Source: Hippophae tibetana (taxonomy: Eukaryota > Streptophyta > Magnoliopsida > Rosales > Elaeagnaceae). From it: a DNA stretch of 64,000 nt. A model generated the notes under the pieces. That model was given only the letters and a program-made list of their open reading frames with translations, ran no database searches and was not told where the DNA came from. Positions 11,101 through 21,711 of the stretch are shown piece by piece. The DNA lies in the NCBI GenBank assembly GCA_037013495.1, contig CM072801.1:12200501-12264500 (forward strand). The letters are read 5' to 3'. The stretch's first letter is position 1. The number at the start of each line of letters is the position of its first letter. The position numbers and the translations under genes are program-made.

Positions 11101-14100
11101 ACAATTGTGGTATAAAGTGATGTTTATGGTGAATTTATGTGAAAATTTTGATTGTTCCAAATCGAACTAGTCTCTATGATCTGTGATCTATACGCTATTT
11201 GCAGTTTGATGTTGAACGAGAATGAGAATAATAGAGAGAAATAGTATAAAGGGAAGAATAGACCAAAATGAAGACTAAGAAAATTAGGGTCAGGGGTTGG
11301 GAATAATAGAAGAGACAGAACAATAGGGACGAGATGAAAATTTTAAGTTAGAAAATAAATATAAATAGCATTCTAATGGGATTAAACCTAAACTAAATAA
11401 CAAAAAACTAATTGGTGTAACCTAACAAATAAACAAATGTATCATCGAAATATTAAGAAAATTACAAACATAATTTATATACATATTATATAAATTTATC
11501 GGATTCCAAATATAGCACTGAAATATTATAAGTGTTACAAAAATATATCTCTTTACAACTTATGGGTATTTTAGTGTTATATTTATAGCAACTCGATAAC
11601 ATTATAAAAATACTATTTATGTTACACGAATGATATTTTTATAATGCTTATGGTATTTCAGTGTCATATTTGTGGTCTGATAAACTTAGATGATATGTTT
11701 GTAACTTTGGTAATATTTAGGTGTTTTATTTATTGGTTTATTTGATGTAAAAATAACGAAGATAACAAAACTCACTTATTATTGAAATCCTAACATTCCT
11801 ATTTTGCATCACAGTTACTTTGTAACCCTCCAGAAGGAACTTGAATCTTATGATTGTGTCCTGTATGAGATGGTTACTAGTAGGGAGATTTTACAGAATA
11901 GAAGAAACACTGCTGTCACAAAGAAGCTCAAAAGTTCACGCTCTCGAGGGTTCAATATCCTAGGATTCATTCAACGACAGATGGCTCGGGTTCTTATGCT
12001 TGATTTTCAATTAGATTGTCTTGATTATGAGGCTCAGAATTGGTACCATGCTGATCTTGACTTCGAGACCTTCAAGTTACTTCAGGTTAAGTCTATTAAC
12101 ATAACCCATTGTATATATTTATGTAAATTATTTTTTCATGCATGGCATGACTAGCCATAGCCATACCATTGGTGTGTGCTAATTTTTTGTGTCTTGTACA
12201 GTCCAGGTGACTGTTGTATGCAGCAGATATATGTGTTTGCCTGTTACTTACTGTCACTTGTTTATTTGTCATATTTGCTAGAAAGGAGAGTTGATCTGTA
12301 GGATACAACTTTCATTTATATTGCGCTTAGTCCAATTGATGTGGATCAGGAATAGAGGAGAGATGGTAGAAAAGGTGATTAACAGAACAAAAATTAGGGA
12401 TAGGGAATAGAAATCAGAAAATCATAAATTAGGGAGAAGCAAAACTTTTGATCAATTGATATTCCAAGTGCTCTTAAAAGTACAATGATGGGTCTTATAA
12501 AGTTTATTCAAATCTAAAAGATAAAAAACTCAAATTGAATATACAACAAATTCACATCCACAAAGATATTAATCAATTGATATTCCATGTGCTCTTATGG
12601 TGTGATCAATTGATATAATGATGCGACTTATAAAGTTCATTTAAATCTAAAAGATAACAAACTCAAAATGGAAATATCCAAAAGGATATTAACAATTACA
12701 GTCCAACTAAAACCTAATTAATTTGAAATAACTACTCTTATTTTCCATTACCTACATGCTTCTTTCTGATGCCACTATATCCTTTCTTTCAGCATGAAAA
12801 GGGTGAAAGTCTTTTCACTTTTGCAAGAGACATGACTCTTAAATCTACAAAAGCTATGATCCAGTCTGTGACAGCTCGGGATGACCTTGACCCATGGAGA
12901 TCCAAGCTTCTGTGGGCCTCACGTGTGCTTCCTATGCCGCTTGTTGGACTTCTGATCATTGGAAGTGTTACTGCTGATGTGGGAAATCAGGCATCAGAAT
13001 TTCCGGAATTAGAAGCATTGTCTAGGCTTGATTTTGGTGCTGCAATGAAAGTGTTTCTGGCGAGAAGGTTAACATCCGAGTAAGTAACCACTATTTCATT
13101 TTCCATTTTTAGTTTTCTTTGGACCTTGTCATACTCTTTTCCTGCATAAGTTTTGACTGTATTGTCATGCTGTTTACCGTTAGAGGCAGTAACCAGTCTT
13201 TATAGTTGGTAGTTTTTTTATGAATTGATACAAAAGCTATCAGCATGCGCATTGCCTTGGTTGTGAAGCCTAAAACGTGGTCTTAATGCTCTTTATTTTG
13301 TTCATGCCTGTGATCACTTTAATTATAACTGTATTCTTGGCTTGATTTCAGAATGAATCCATGAGCATAATCATTGTAATGGTTGGGAAAAGCTCATAAA
13401 TTAAGTTCATTCGTGGGCAATGAAGATACAAGATGAAAGGTCCTTTTGTTTCTGGTTTTGGACCATGTAAAGTTGTGCTTCGAAGCTCATAATCCAAATT
13501 ATGTGCATTTTCTGAAGGCGTTTTCTCTTGAAATTATTTTTTACTGAAGCCACTTTTAATGAAAACATAAGCAAACAAACCCAAAATCGTCTAGGAGCTA
13601 TAGATAATATATGAGTATGTGACGTAAATTCTCGAATGTTACATTTGTAGACCAAATAGAATAATAGTTCTACATTACAAAGCACTTTCTGTACAGGGCA
13701 CATGGAACTTATATTCACCTATTTCACTTTTGATGTGTCACTACATGTCCACTAATAGTTGGCAAACATTTAGACAAAAGTGCCCACCTTTTATGTCATT
13801 TTACTCACTATTTTTGTCCACATATTTGCCAAGTATTGGTAATCAAAAGTGACACAAGAGATTTGGACTTGCTCATGAACTAATGGAGCTATTCTCTTAT
13901 GAAGGTTCACACAAGTAACAGCTGATGTGGAAGAGGGATCTGTCATAATTGGTGAGAGAAATAAAGCTGCAATAGAAGCACTTAGAAGGGCAATCAACGA
14001 CGGCCACAATAAGATTGCAGTTCTTTATGGGGGAGGCCATATGCCAGACTTAGACAGGCGGTTAAGAGAGGAGTTTGATGTGACCCCTTCCTTTGCACGG

Positions 14101-14346
14101 TGGATAACAGCTTGGTCAATAAAAAATAGGGATGTAAATGGTAGTTCCCTTCCATTTCTAAGGACAATGGCTGAAATTTCAGGTTGGCCGTTGAACCGTT
14201 ATCAAACTTTGGCATTGCTCATATTCTCCACCGTACTAGCATTGGATCTCTGGTTTTGGGAGCTTTTTTGTGGTACTGCTGTGAATTGGGTCTCTCAATT
14301 TGTTTCAGAAGTTGTAAATTATGTTGATAATGCACACATCATATGA
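5182..14346 (+). CDS. TraB-like family protein, plastid-type N-terminus (five exons)
   Basis: Inferred exons are 5182-5556, 10974-11011, 11815-12085, 12793-13079 and 13905-14346. All junctions are GT-AG and phases are consistent (0, 2, 0, 2), giving 470 residues. The serine-rich, acid-poor first 60 residues resemble a chloroplast transit peptide. Two hallmark motifs of the TraB/PrgY/GumN fold are present: VSTIHIADK (His about 133) and, after GERNKAAIEALRRA, the LYGGGHMPDL motif (His about 369). In the related Tiki proteases equivalent histidines sit in the metal site. A hydrophobic segment lies near 280 (LPMPLVGLLIIGSV) and another at about 425-442, suggesting membrane attachment near the C-terminus. 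Family members are widespread in plants but their exact reaction is unknown. Intron 1 holds an antisense Copia element and introns 2 and 4 hold foldback elements. The ATG at 5182 has a good context (AGAATGG). Family assignment is confident; the transit peptide is inferred. Confidence 0.85.
5577..6014 (-). repeat. 3' LTR of intron Copia element
   Basis: Aligns end to end with the LTRs at 50675-51124 and 55184-55633 and with its partner at 10426-10860. It is followed at 6015 by AATCTACACCTTAGCG, the complement of a GGTGGAGATT-type polypurine tract. Confidence 0.85.
6021..6480. repeat. Three tandem copies of a 154-bp unit
   Basis: Units begin at 6021, 6175 and 6329, each starting CAC(C/T)TTA(A/G)CGACTTA. 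The copies differ at only a few positions. The unit comprises the polypurine tract and the 3' untranslated end of the Copia element. The sister element at 51125-51280 carries this stretch once, so the triplication is private to this copy. Confidence 0.9.
6483..10336 (-). pseudogene. Broken gag-pol of intron Copia element
   Basis: Minus-strand pieces run in order from gag near 10.3 kb to RNase H near 6.5 kb. They include a gag-pre-integrase/integrase segment (9379-8738) and an RT segment (7613-7284) containing LDVKTAFLHDDLEEEIYM and LLLYVDDIL. A region around 7164-6898 carries the NEQTKPIST and DISHA-type RT/RNase H linker. The start codon expected at about 10335 reads ATA instead of ATG, and many stops and frameshifts follow. 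It retains two blocks that the sister element has deleted, near 9785-9870 and 7199-7268. It cannot encode a functional polyprotein. Confidence 0.85.
10426..10860 (-). repeat. 5' LTR of intron Copia element
   Basis: Reads TGTAGGAAAAATTGAG on the plus strand and ends CTATACAACA, matching the terminal sequences of the intact family LTRs. The primer binding site complement lies immediately to its left at 10412-10423. Confidence 0.85.
11425..11743. repeat. Foldback / MITE-like element in intron 2
   Basis: The two halves are imperfect inverted copies. The left arm carries ATCATCGAAATATTA, then ATTACAAACAT, and further in CCAAATATAGCACTGAAATA. The right arm carries the complements in reverse order, including TATTTCAGTGTCATATTTG and ATGTTTGTAACTTTGGTAATATT. 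The inverted relation extends over nearly the whole 320 bp. It has no coding capacity. The family is not identified and no clear target duplication was seen. Confidence 0.65.
12450..12680. repeat. Imperfect tandem duplication in intron 3
   Basis: The 10-mer ATCAATTGAT occurs at 12451, 12572 and 12605. A longer block, (A/T)AATGATG(G/C)G(T/A)CTTATAAAGTT followed by AAATCTAAAAGATAA, occurs twice about 134 bases apart. It lies between exons 3 and 4 of the TraB-like gene and does not touch the splice sites. Confidence 0.7.
13724..13853. repeat. Foldback / MITE-like element in intron 4
   Basis: The 130-bp segment starts TCACTTTTGA and ends TCAAAAGTGA. Internally GTTGGCAAACATTTAGACAAAA is matched on the other side by the inverted TTTTTGTCCACATATTTGCCAA. 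The whole unit can fold into a hairpin. It lies about 50 bases before the exon 5 acceptor. Confidence 0.75.
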
Positions 14347-14902
14347 TGATGCTGACTTGTATTTTTTTAATATTTATTTTTTTAATTATCCAGGATTAGG
14401 CAGTTTATAAATGCCTTGTAAAGTTGTAAATACACTAAAATCTCTGAATGTGAACAGTGAATTATACACATAAGTTGACTAAACTCCTGTCAAAATAAGG
14501 ATGCGCCAAGACTTTCTTTGTGTGTGTTTTATTTTATTTTATTTATTTGTTTATTTATTTTTTAATAAATACTTTCTTTGTGTCATCTCTCTTCATTTTT
14601 TGGATAGGTTTGGGAAAAATTCCACTGTTACTGGGCTTAGTAGGCAAAGTTATTGATTTAAATAAATTTTATAATAAAAAATTATTTATTAAAATATTTA
14701 TAATCAATTTTGTCTAATTATATTGTACAACTTGTCATTAAATACTGTACAGATTAAATACAATATATTTTAATACATTTTAATTTAATATAATTATATT
14801 TAATCTATTAAATATGTTACATCGAATATATCCTAATTATATTATTATGAAAATAAAATTATTTTTAAAATAATAATTTAAAATATGATAATATTACTTT
14901 CA

Positions 14903-14934
<32 letters not shown>

Positions 14935-17191
14935 TATAACAAGTTTTAACAATATTAAGTTTCTTGCGAGTGTAGAACACATAAGGTCCCTTATACTTTG
15001 AAAGTTTAGTTAAGTTTTATAATTTAATTATTATTTTGATATATAAAAATCGTACATATAAATTTATCTATAAAAAAATATTTAATTTTTATTTAAAAAT
15101 TAAAAACCCTTAATTATTTTCAAAAAAACTATCTCTTATTTATGATAATAAATGAAATTTACGCTTCTACAAAATAAACAAATTAAAATAATTAAAGAAT
15201 CATGTGTACGTTAAAAAAAGTAAGAGACTTATAATATATATTTTATAAAAACTAAGCACTATAGCATATTTTTTTAAAAGGGGGATTTTAAGGGTTTAAT
15301 TACCTTGGTATACCATAATTTTATTTTATGTATCATTTTTTACTCCTATTTTTTATATTATACCTAAATAATAACTATATTTAATAAAATTATTAATTTG
15401 ATGTAATTTTTATTTTATTAAAAAAATTTCACACATATGTTGTGTACTATATATGTATTTAATGTAGAACATTTGTGATATTTTTACTATTTTTTCTACT
15501 CCAATATTAATATTTTATTTTCTAACTATTTTTGAGTCCTTATTTGACTTCATTTACACTCTTGCAACCTCTATTATTTTTTTTATCGCCTAAGAATTCA
15601 ATGCATTTTTTGTATCACCCATTGATCATCTTAAATTGAATTTTTTTTCTAATTGTTCTTTTTATTTTGGGCATTTTTGGTAATTCTAAGAATAATAAAA
15701 GACTAATCCTTAGTGTTTCAAATATACCATTCCCATAACTCTTTATGATATTAATATTGTTTATAGTATTGAGGTTAAATTTTTGATATATATGACTATA
15801 TATTGAGTTATGTATACAAATTGCATATTACATAGTGGTTTTTAAAGAAAATTTAAAAATTAAATATATATTGTATTAATTAAAACAAAACATATATAAA
15901 TTGTATAAAATTTAAATGAAAATCAGTAAACAATATGTAATTATAAATGAAGCTGTTGGACTTCTAAATGATATATGAAGAAAAGATGTTGAAAAAAGTG
16001 TAAAATAAGTTAAAAAAATATTAAACATATATTTAAGTATTCAAAAATAATGGATAAAAAGTTGATATTTTAGTGACAAAAATAGTAAACAATATTACAA
16101 ATATCTTTCATTAAACACACATGTGTTAAACATATGTAAAAAATCTTAAATTAAATGAAAAATTAAATTAAATTAATATTTTTTTATTTAATGTGTGAAT
16201 CACTAAATACTAAAGAGTAAATTAATTATGGTACCATTAAAGTATTCTCTTTTTTTGAGAAAATATTTTCGCATTGTCTAATCTAAAAAAATTATTTTAA
16301 AACTTATAATTATAAAAATATCATTATTTATCTTCATTTAATATATTTTCATTAAAATATACATGATATTTTTTTTTTAAATAACGTCTAATTGAATGTT
16401 TAAACAAAATTATTATCATTTAAACTCGTTTAATATTAAATGTTATCAAATTAAATTTTATTTAATATAATTATGGTGTTATTTTTATTATTAAAAAAAT
16501 ATTTTTATAATTTTTTTAAAAAATCTTTTACGAATTTCAAGATAATAAAAATAAAAAATAAATAAATAAGAAAAAAAGTCAGAAGATAGGTTGTTATTCA
16601 TGATTGTCCTTTATGTCGTGAATGTGCATGTAACTTAGAGGATATGTAATTTTTAATAATCTTCGTAATTTTTTTTTATATATTTTAAATTATATATTTA
16701 AATCATAATAAATAAGATTCTATAAAACAACTAAAACGGAATAATATCATTCAATACAACTCTATTAAACAAATTACAATATTTAATTACAATTTCCTGT
16801 ATATTATTTATATACATTATAAATTTATAATATTTAAAAAATCTCTTTAACCTGAAAAGTAAAACCTTAAATAGGTTAATTCCTTTATAAAATCTCATCA
16901 TTAAATTTTTTTATCCATAATTCATATACTCATATATGATTATCTACTAATTTGCTCAAGTTGGATCTTATTAGATTTAAGTTTTAAATTTAAAGATTTT
17001 ATTTTCAATTTATACAAAGAAAAAAAAAGTTAATATGGTATGAATTTATATATATATATATATTTTATATCTCATCTCTTATATCATGATATATATTAAA
17101 ATTATTTGATATAAGTGTAAATTTTTATACTTTTAATATCATTCGTAAAAAAAATAAAAAAAATAATGCTATGAGATATGACTTTAATTAG
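14347..17191. other. AT-rich intergenic DNA with microsatellites
   Basis: The first 200 bases should hold the 3' UTR and poly(A) region of the TraB-like gene. An (ATT)n run lies at 14904-14932 and an (AT)n run near 17046-17065. The short open frame at 14520 is low-complexity Phe/Ile-rich sequence with no homology I recognise. No gene, tRNA or transposon ends were found. Confidence 0.6.
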
Positions 17192-17196
17192 AGTTA

Positions 17197-17443
17197 TGAA
17201 GAAATCAATGTTTGAAGAAATAATCAGAAGAAGAAATAAACGTTTCATTCATATAATTTCTTGATTTGTATCGGATATTTACATTGTTTATATAGACAAA
17301 TACTAATTACTATTTCACCAACCACCATGATTGAATTGTATGATTTACAGCTTGATTGATAGGCGCCGTGTATATTGGAAAAAATGTTTGGCGTCGGTGC
17401 AGTGATTGTTGAATTGTGTTTGCAGTGTTTGTTGAATTCAACA
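17197..17443 (-). repeat. 3' LTR of near-intact Copia element
   Basis: On the plus strand it begins TGAAGAAATCAATG and ends GTTGAATTCAACA. It is followed by the polypurine tract complement. The left target duplication AGTTA directly precedes it. Confidence 0.95.
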
Positions 17444-17450
17444 CTCCCCC

Positions 17451-19238
17451 TCAAGTTGGTGCATAGATGTCTTTCATGCCCAACTTGACTGAAACTTCTG
17501 TGAATACTCGATATGAGACTGCTTTAGTGAGGATGTCAGCCAATTGATCTTCTGACTTAATTTTTGGCAATTCCAATGAATTTTCTTCTAACTTTTCTTT
17601 AATAAAAAATCTGTCAACTTCAACATGTTTTGTACGATCGTGTTGAACTGGATTATGCGCAATATCACATGCTGCTTTATTGTCACAAAATAACTTAATT
17701 GACTCTTTCGCAGGATATGTCAAATCTTTTAAGAGAGATTGTAACCACAAGGCCTCACAAAGCCCAAGTGCCATTCCTCTGTATTCAGCCTCTGCGCTTG
17801 AACGGGCCACAACATGTTGTTTCTTACTTCTCCATGTTACAAGATTTCCCCCTACAAAAGTGAAGTAGCCTGATGTAGATCGTCTATCATTTATTGATCC
17901 AGCCCAATCAGCATCAGTATATACTTCAATTCTAGAAAACTCTGAGTTCTTAGTGAACAATACTCCTTTTCCAGGAGCAGACTTTAAATATCTCAAAATA
18001 CGAATAACTGCATTCATATGTTGTTCTCCAGGATTATGCATAAATTGGATGACAATACTTAAAGCATAGGCAAGGTCTGGTCTTGTGTGTGCCAAATACA
18101 TCAACCTTCCAACAAGCCTTTGGTATCTTTCTTTATTTGTTGGAACTTGATCAACCTTGATACATAACTTTAATCCTTCCTCTACTGGTGTATTAGCTGG
18201 TTGACATGCTGACATACCGGTTTCTTTTAATAAATCTAAGGCATACTTTCTTTGAGATAAGAAGATTCCTTCTGTTGATCGAGAAACCTCAATCCCAAGA
18301 AAATATTTTAAGGAACCAAGGTCTTTCATTTCAAATTCTTTGGACAAGTAAGTTTGTAGCGCTTTCCTTTCTTCAAGATCATTTCCTGTTACTATCATAT
18401 CATCAACATATACAATAAGTGTAGTGATCTTACCATACCCTTTTTTTAGAAATAAAGTATGGTCTGAATTGCTTTGCTTGTAGCCAAATGCCTTCATTGA
18501 CCTTGTGAACCTGCCAAACCATGCTCTTGGGGATTGTTTCAATCCATACAGTGATTTTTTTAATTTGCACACCTTTTCTCCATAGATTGTGGATTTCTTG
18601 ATTCCTGGTGGTAAATCCATGTAGACTTCTTCAATTAAATCTCCATGTAGAAAGGCATTTTTTACATCAAACTGATATAATGGCCAATCTAAATTTGCAG
18701 CTAGAGATACCAAGACCCGAACAGTGTTAATTTTGGCTACAGGTGCAAATGTTTCTGTATAGTTGATCCCATATGTTTGAGTGTATCCTTTTGCCACCAA
18801 TCTTGCTTTATATCGTTCAATCGTACCATCTGCTTGATATTTTACTGAAAAAATCCATCGACATCCAACAATTTTCTTTGTTGGTGGACGATCGACAAGC
18901 TCCCAAGTTCTATTTATTTCTAAAGATCTTAGTTCTTCATTCATAGCATCTTTCCATTTTTGGTCAGCTAAAGCTTCCTGCACACTGTTAGGAATAGATA
19001 CAGCAGATAATTGATTCACAAATGATACGTTTGATTTTGACAAACGATGTTTAGACATATAGTTACTCATGGGATATTTGACTTTACTAGAAATCTCAGG
19101 TTCATACATGGCTTTAGGAATACCTCTGTTAGGACGTGATGGAAGTATTTTTTCTGGTTGGTTCAATAGTTGGAACATCCTCTGCAAACGATTGGTTAGG
19201 TATATCAGCAGCTTGTGGAGAAGGAATCTCGTACTCAT
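17451..19238 (-). CDS. Copia pol part 2: reverse transcriptase and RNase H
   Basis: This frame of up to 595 residues covers the 3' half of the polyprotein. After a non-homologous N-terminal part read in the wrong frame (about the first 28 residues), it shows the RT domain: WELVDRPP, RYKARLVAKGYTQ, DVKNAFLHGDL and LKKSLYGLKQSPRAW. The catalytic motif VYVDDM is intact. Then comes Ty1/copia RNase H (YTDADWAGS, SSAEAEYRG, LFCDNKAA). The frame ends in IYAPT with its stop overlapping the polypurine tract. It probably represents the remainder of one polyprotein begun at 21711. The ATG at 19238 is unlikely to be a natural start. Confidence 0.85.
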   Translation of the reverse strand: MSTRFLLHKLLIYLTNRLQRMFQLLNQPEKILPSRPNRGIPKAMYEPEISSKVKYPMSNYMSKHRLSKSNVSFVNQLSAVSIPNSVQEALADQKWKDAMNEELRSLEINRTWELVDRPPTKKIVGCRWIFSVKYQADGTIERYKARLVAKGYTQTYGINYTETFAPVAKINTVRVLVSLAANLDWPLYQFDVKNAFLHGDLIEEVYMDLPPGIKKSTIYGEKVCKLKKSLYGLKQSPRAWFGRFTRSMKAFGYKQSNSDHTLFLKKGYGKITTLIVYVDDMIVTGNDLEERKALQTYLSKEFEMKDLGSLKYFLGIEVSRSTEGIFLSQRKYALDLLKETGMSACQPANTPVEEGLKLCIKVDQVPTNKERYQRLVGRLMYLAHTRPDLAYALSIVIQFMHNPGEQHMNAVIRILRYLKSAPGKGVLFTKNSEFSRIEVYTDADWAGSINDRRSTSGYFTFVGGNLVTWRSKKQHVVARSSAEAEYRGMALGLCEALWLQSLLKDLTYPAKESIKLFCDNKAACDIAHNPVQHDRTKHVEVDRFFIKEKLEENSLELPKIKSEDQLADILTKAVSYRVFTEVSVKLGMKDIYAPT

Positions 19239-21711
19239 TTAGTGGTAGTAAGGAACTTCCTTGATGATCTTGAAGTTGATGAGGACTTGATTCCATTTCC
19301 CTTGAGTCTTTTCTATATTGAGAGTTATTACCATCTGAATTCAAGTTATTTGTATTTTCCTCACATATAATTTGTCTTTCTTCATAAGGAAGCAATTTAT
19401 ATGTAAGGGTCTGAATTTCAGCATGGTTGTACTCCCCCTGAAATTCAGGTGTAGAGGAGAAATACATTGTATCTTCATGAAAAATAACATCCATAGTAGT
19501 AATCATTTGTTTTGTAGGAGGATGATAACACCGATACCTTTTTTGTTGTATGGAATATCCCATAAAAACACAACGTATTGCTCGTGGATCCAACTTGCTA
19601 CGTTGTTGTTTATGTAGGTGTACAAATGCCACACAACCAAAGACACGAGGAGGTAAATTGGGAACATTTGGTGCAACAATTGCTTTAGTGATGGCTTGTA
19701 GTGGTGTTTGGAAGTTAATGGGACTGGAAGGTACCCGATTGATTAAATATGTAGCAGAAGTAATTGCTTCTCCCCAATAAGATAATGACATATTAGCTTC
19801 AATCAATGAGGCACAGACAACTTCCAACAAGTGTCGATTTTTTCTTTCTGCAACTCCATTTTGTTGAGGTGTATCAACACAAGTAGTTTGATGAATAATG
19901 TCTTCTGATTGAAGATATTCTTGAAGCTCAGAACTTTTATATTCTCCTCCATTGTCACTTCTTAGAACTTGGATCTGTGTTTTATATTGAGTACGAACCA
20001 TTTTATGAAATTTTCTAAATAAGAAGTTTACCTCACTTTTAGATTTCATTAAACAGACCCAAGTCATTCTACTAAAATCATCAATAAATGTAACAAACCA
20101 ACGTGATCCTCCCAACGTAGAGACTTTGGAAGGACCCCATACATCAGAATGTATAACCATAAACGGAGATGGACTTTTATTTAAGGTTACAGGAAATGAG
20201 GAACGATGACTTTTTGCTAGTTCACACACATCACACTTTAAAGTAAAAAGATCTAAGCTCAAAAATAAACTTGGAAATAATTTTTTCAAATATCCAAAAG
20301 AAGCATGACCCAATCTCCTATGCCATAGCCATATATTTGATTCATCCTTGTTAGATCCAGTTGCTACCAATGCATGATTTGTTGAATCCAAGTCCAAATA
20401 ATACAGGTTTCCTCGCCTAACACCACGACCAATCGTTTGCTTTTTTTGAATGTCCTTGAACACACAAAAGTCAGGCCAAAAAATAACAAAACAAGATAAA
20501 GCAGTGGTTATTTGAGAAATAGATATAAGGTTATACTCTAAAGAGGGAACAACTAGTACTGAGTCTAAATTCAAAGTACTAGTGAGAGACAAAGATCTTT
20601 CCCCAATGACTGGGGTTGTGTTACCATTGGCAGTGCAAACAGTTTTGTGTGAGGATGGTTTTGAGATTTGTCTAGAATCGAATGTCATATGATCAGTTGC
20701 ACCTGAATCAATTATCCATGTATTATTAAAAACAGGAGAAAAAACTTTAAGCATCTTACCAACATGTGCTGAGGAGGTTGCAACATGATCCTTTGTTGTT
20801 TCAGCAATGGTGGCAGTAGATATCTGTCGTGGATTTTTCTTCCGAGAGTCACGGTTGTGATCCCACCAGTTAGGATATCCCACCAGTTCAAAACATCGTT
20901 CTTTTGTATGACCCTTTTGATGACAATGGGTACATTTAAATGATGATTTATCAGTCACCTTTCGTTCTTGTTGATTGGAAAAAGAACGATTTTTAGATAT
21001 CATGGCGGAAGCGTCAACATCTCTAGATTTTTCCTTCAATGAGATTCGACGTACTACCTCCCGTCGAATCAAGGAATAACAACCTTCTAAATCTGGGATA
21101 GTTTCTTTTCGCAAAATTTCGCCACGAACCTGCTCAAACTCATCATCTAATCCAGCAAGGAAAATATGTATCCTTAGTCTTTCAACAGACTCTTGATATG
21201 ATATTAGATCATGAGGGTCTTTCATGACCACCTTATCACGATGGTCTAGCTCTTGGAAAATTTCAGTTAACTCTCCATAATACTCTGAAAGTGATTTTCC
21301 ATTTTGTCTAGAAGTAAAGGCTTTTTGGTTGAAGACAAATACCTGTAATTCATCACTTCCATCATAGAATGCTTTCGCCAAAGCACCCCAAATTTCAAGA
21401 GCAGTAGGTATGCGTAAATATCGCTTCATGATTTCTGGACTCATTGACATAAGTAGCCATCTCTTCACTTTTTGATTTTCTGCATACCACTTGTTATAAT
21501 TGTTTGATGTTTTTTCGGGTTGCAAATTTTTGTCATGAATATAAGAGAGTTTTTCTCTCTCTGCAATATGCATTTCTATTATTTGAGACCAAACATCATA
21601 ATTAGTCTCATTAAGAACAATTTCAGCATTAAACACACCTTCAGACTGAACAGATTGTACAACAACTGGATTTGATTGCTCCATAGGTAATGAAATTATA
21701 CCCTCTGTCAT
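19129..21711 (-). CDS. Copia gag-protease-integrase polyprotein part 1
   Basis: This 860-residue frame starts with a gag domain carrying the motif NYDVWS and the conserved helical region up to about residue 230. A zinc knuckle, CTHCHQKGHTKERC, follows at roughly 258-271. The aspartic protease motif WIIDSGATDHM lies near 335. The gag-pre-integrase HHCC region (WHRRLGHA, then CDVCELAKSHRS) comes next. The integrase core has all three acidic residues in context: HSDVWGP, LRSDNGGEY and TPQQNGVAERKNR. Every catalytic residue I can inspect is present. The frame runs off into unrelated residues after about 850, where a +1/-1 shift near an A-run (T6 on the plus strand at about 19147) puts the RT in another frame. 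It is part of a retrotransposon, not a host gene. Confidence 0.9.
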   Translation of the reverse strand: MTEGIISLPMEQSNPVVVQSVQSEGVFNAEIVLNETNYDVWSQIIEMHIAEREKLSYIHDKNLQPEKTSNNYNKWYAENQKVKRWLLMSMSPEIMKRYLRIPTALEIWGALAKAFYDGSDELQVFVFNQKAFTSRQNGKSLSEYYGELTEIFQELDHRDKVVMKDPHDLISYQESVERLRIHIFLAGLDDEFEQVRGEILRKETIPDLEGCYSLIRREVVRRISLKEKSRDVDASAMISKNRSFSNQQERKVTDKSSFKCTHCHQKGHTKERCFELVGYPNWWDHNRDSRKKNPRQISTATIAETTKDHVATSSAHVGKMLKVFSPVFNNTWIIDSGATDHMTFDSRQISKPSSHKTVCTANGNTTPVIGERSLSLTSTLNLDSVLVVPSLEYNLISISQITTALSCFVIFWPDFCVFKDIQKKQTIGRGVRRGNLYYLDLDSTNHALVATGSNKDESNIWLWHRRLGHASFGYLKKLFPSLFLSLDLFTLKCDVCELAKSHRSSFPVTLNKSPSPFMVIHSDVWGPSKVSTLGGSRWFVTFIDDFSRMTWVCLMKSKSEVNFLFRKFHKMVRTQYKTQIQVLRSDNGGEYKSSELQEYLQSEDIIHQTTCVDTPQQNGVAERKNRHLLEVVCASLIEANMSLSYWGEAITSATYLINRVPSSPINFQTPLQAITKAIVAPNVPNLPPRVFGCVAFVHLHKQQRSKLDPRAIRCVFMGYSIQQKRYRCYHPPTKQMITTMDVIFHEDTMYFSSTPEFQGEYNHAEIQTLTYKLLPYEERQIICEENTNNLNSDGNNSQYRKDSREMESSPHQLQDHQGSSLLPLNEYEIPSPQAADIPNQSFAEDVPTIEPTRKNTSITS

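Noticed and set aside
17245..17454. 69-codon minus-strand frame in the 3' LTR, repeated at 22484-22684
   Set aside because: Lies in LTR sequence in both copies and has no protein motif; a by-product of the LTR.
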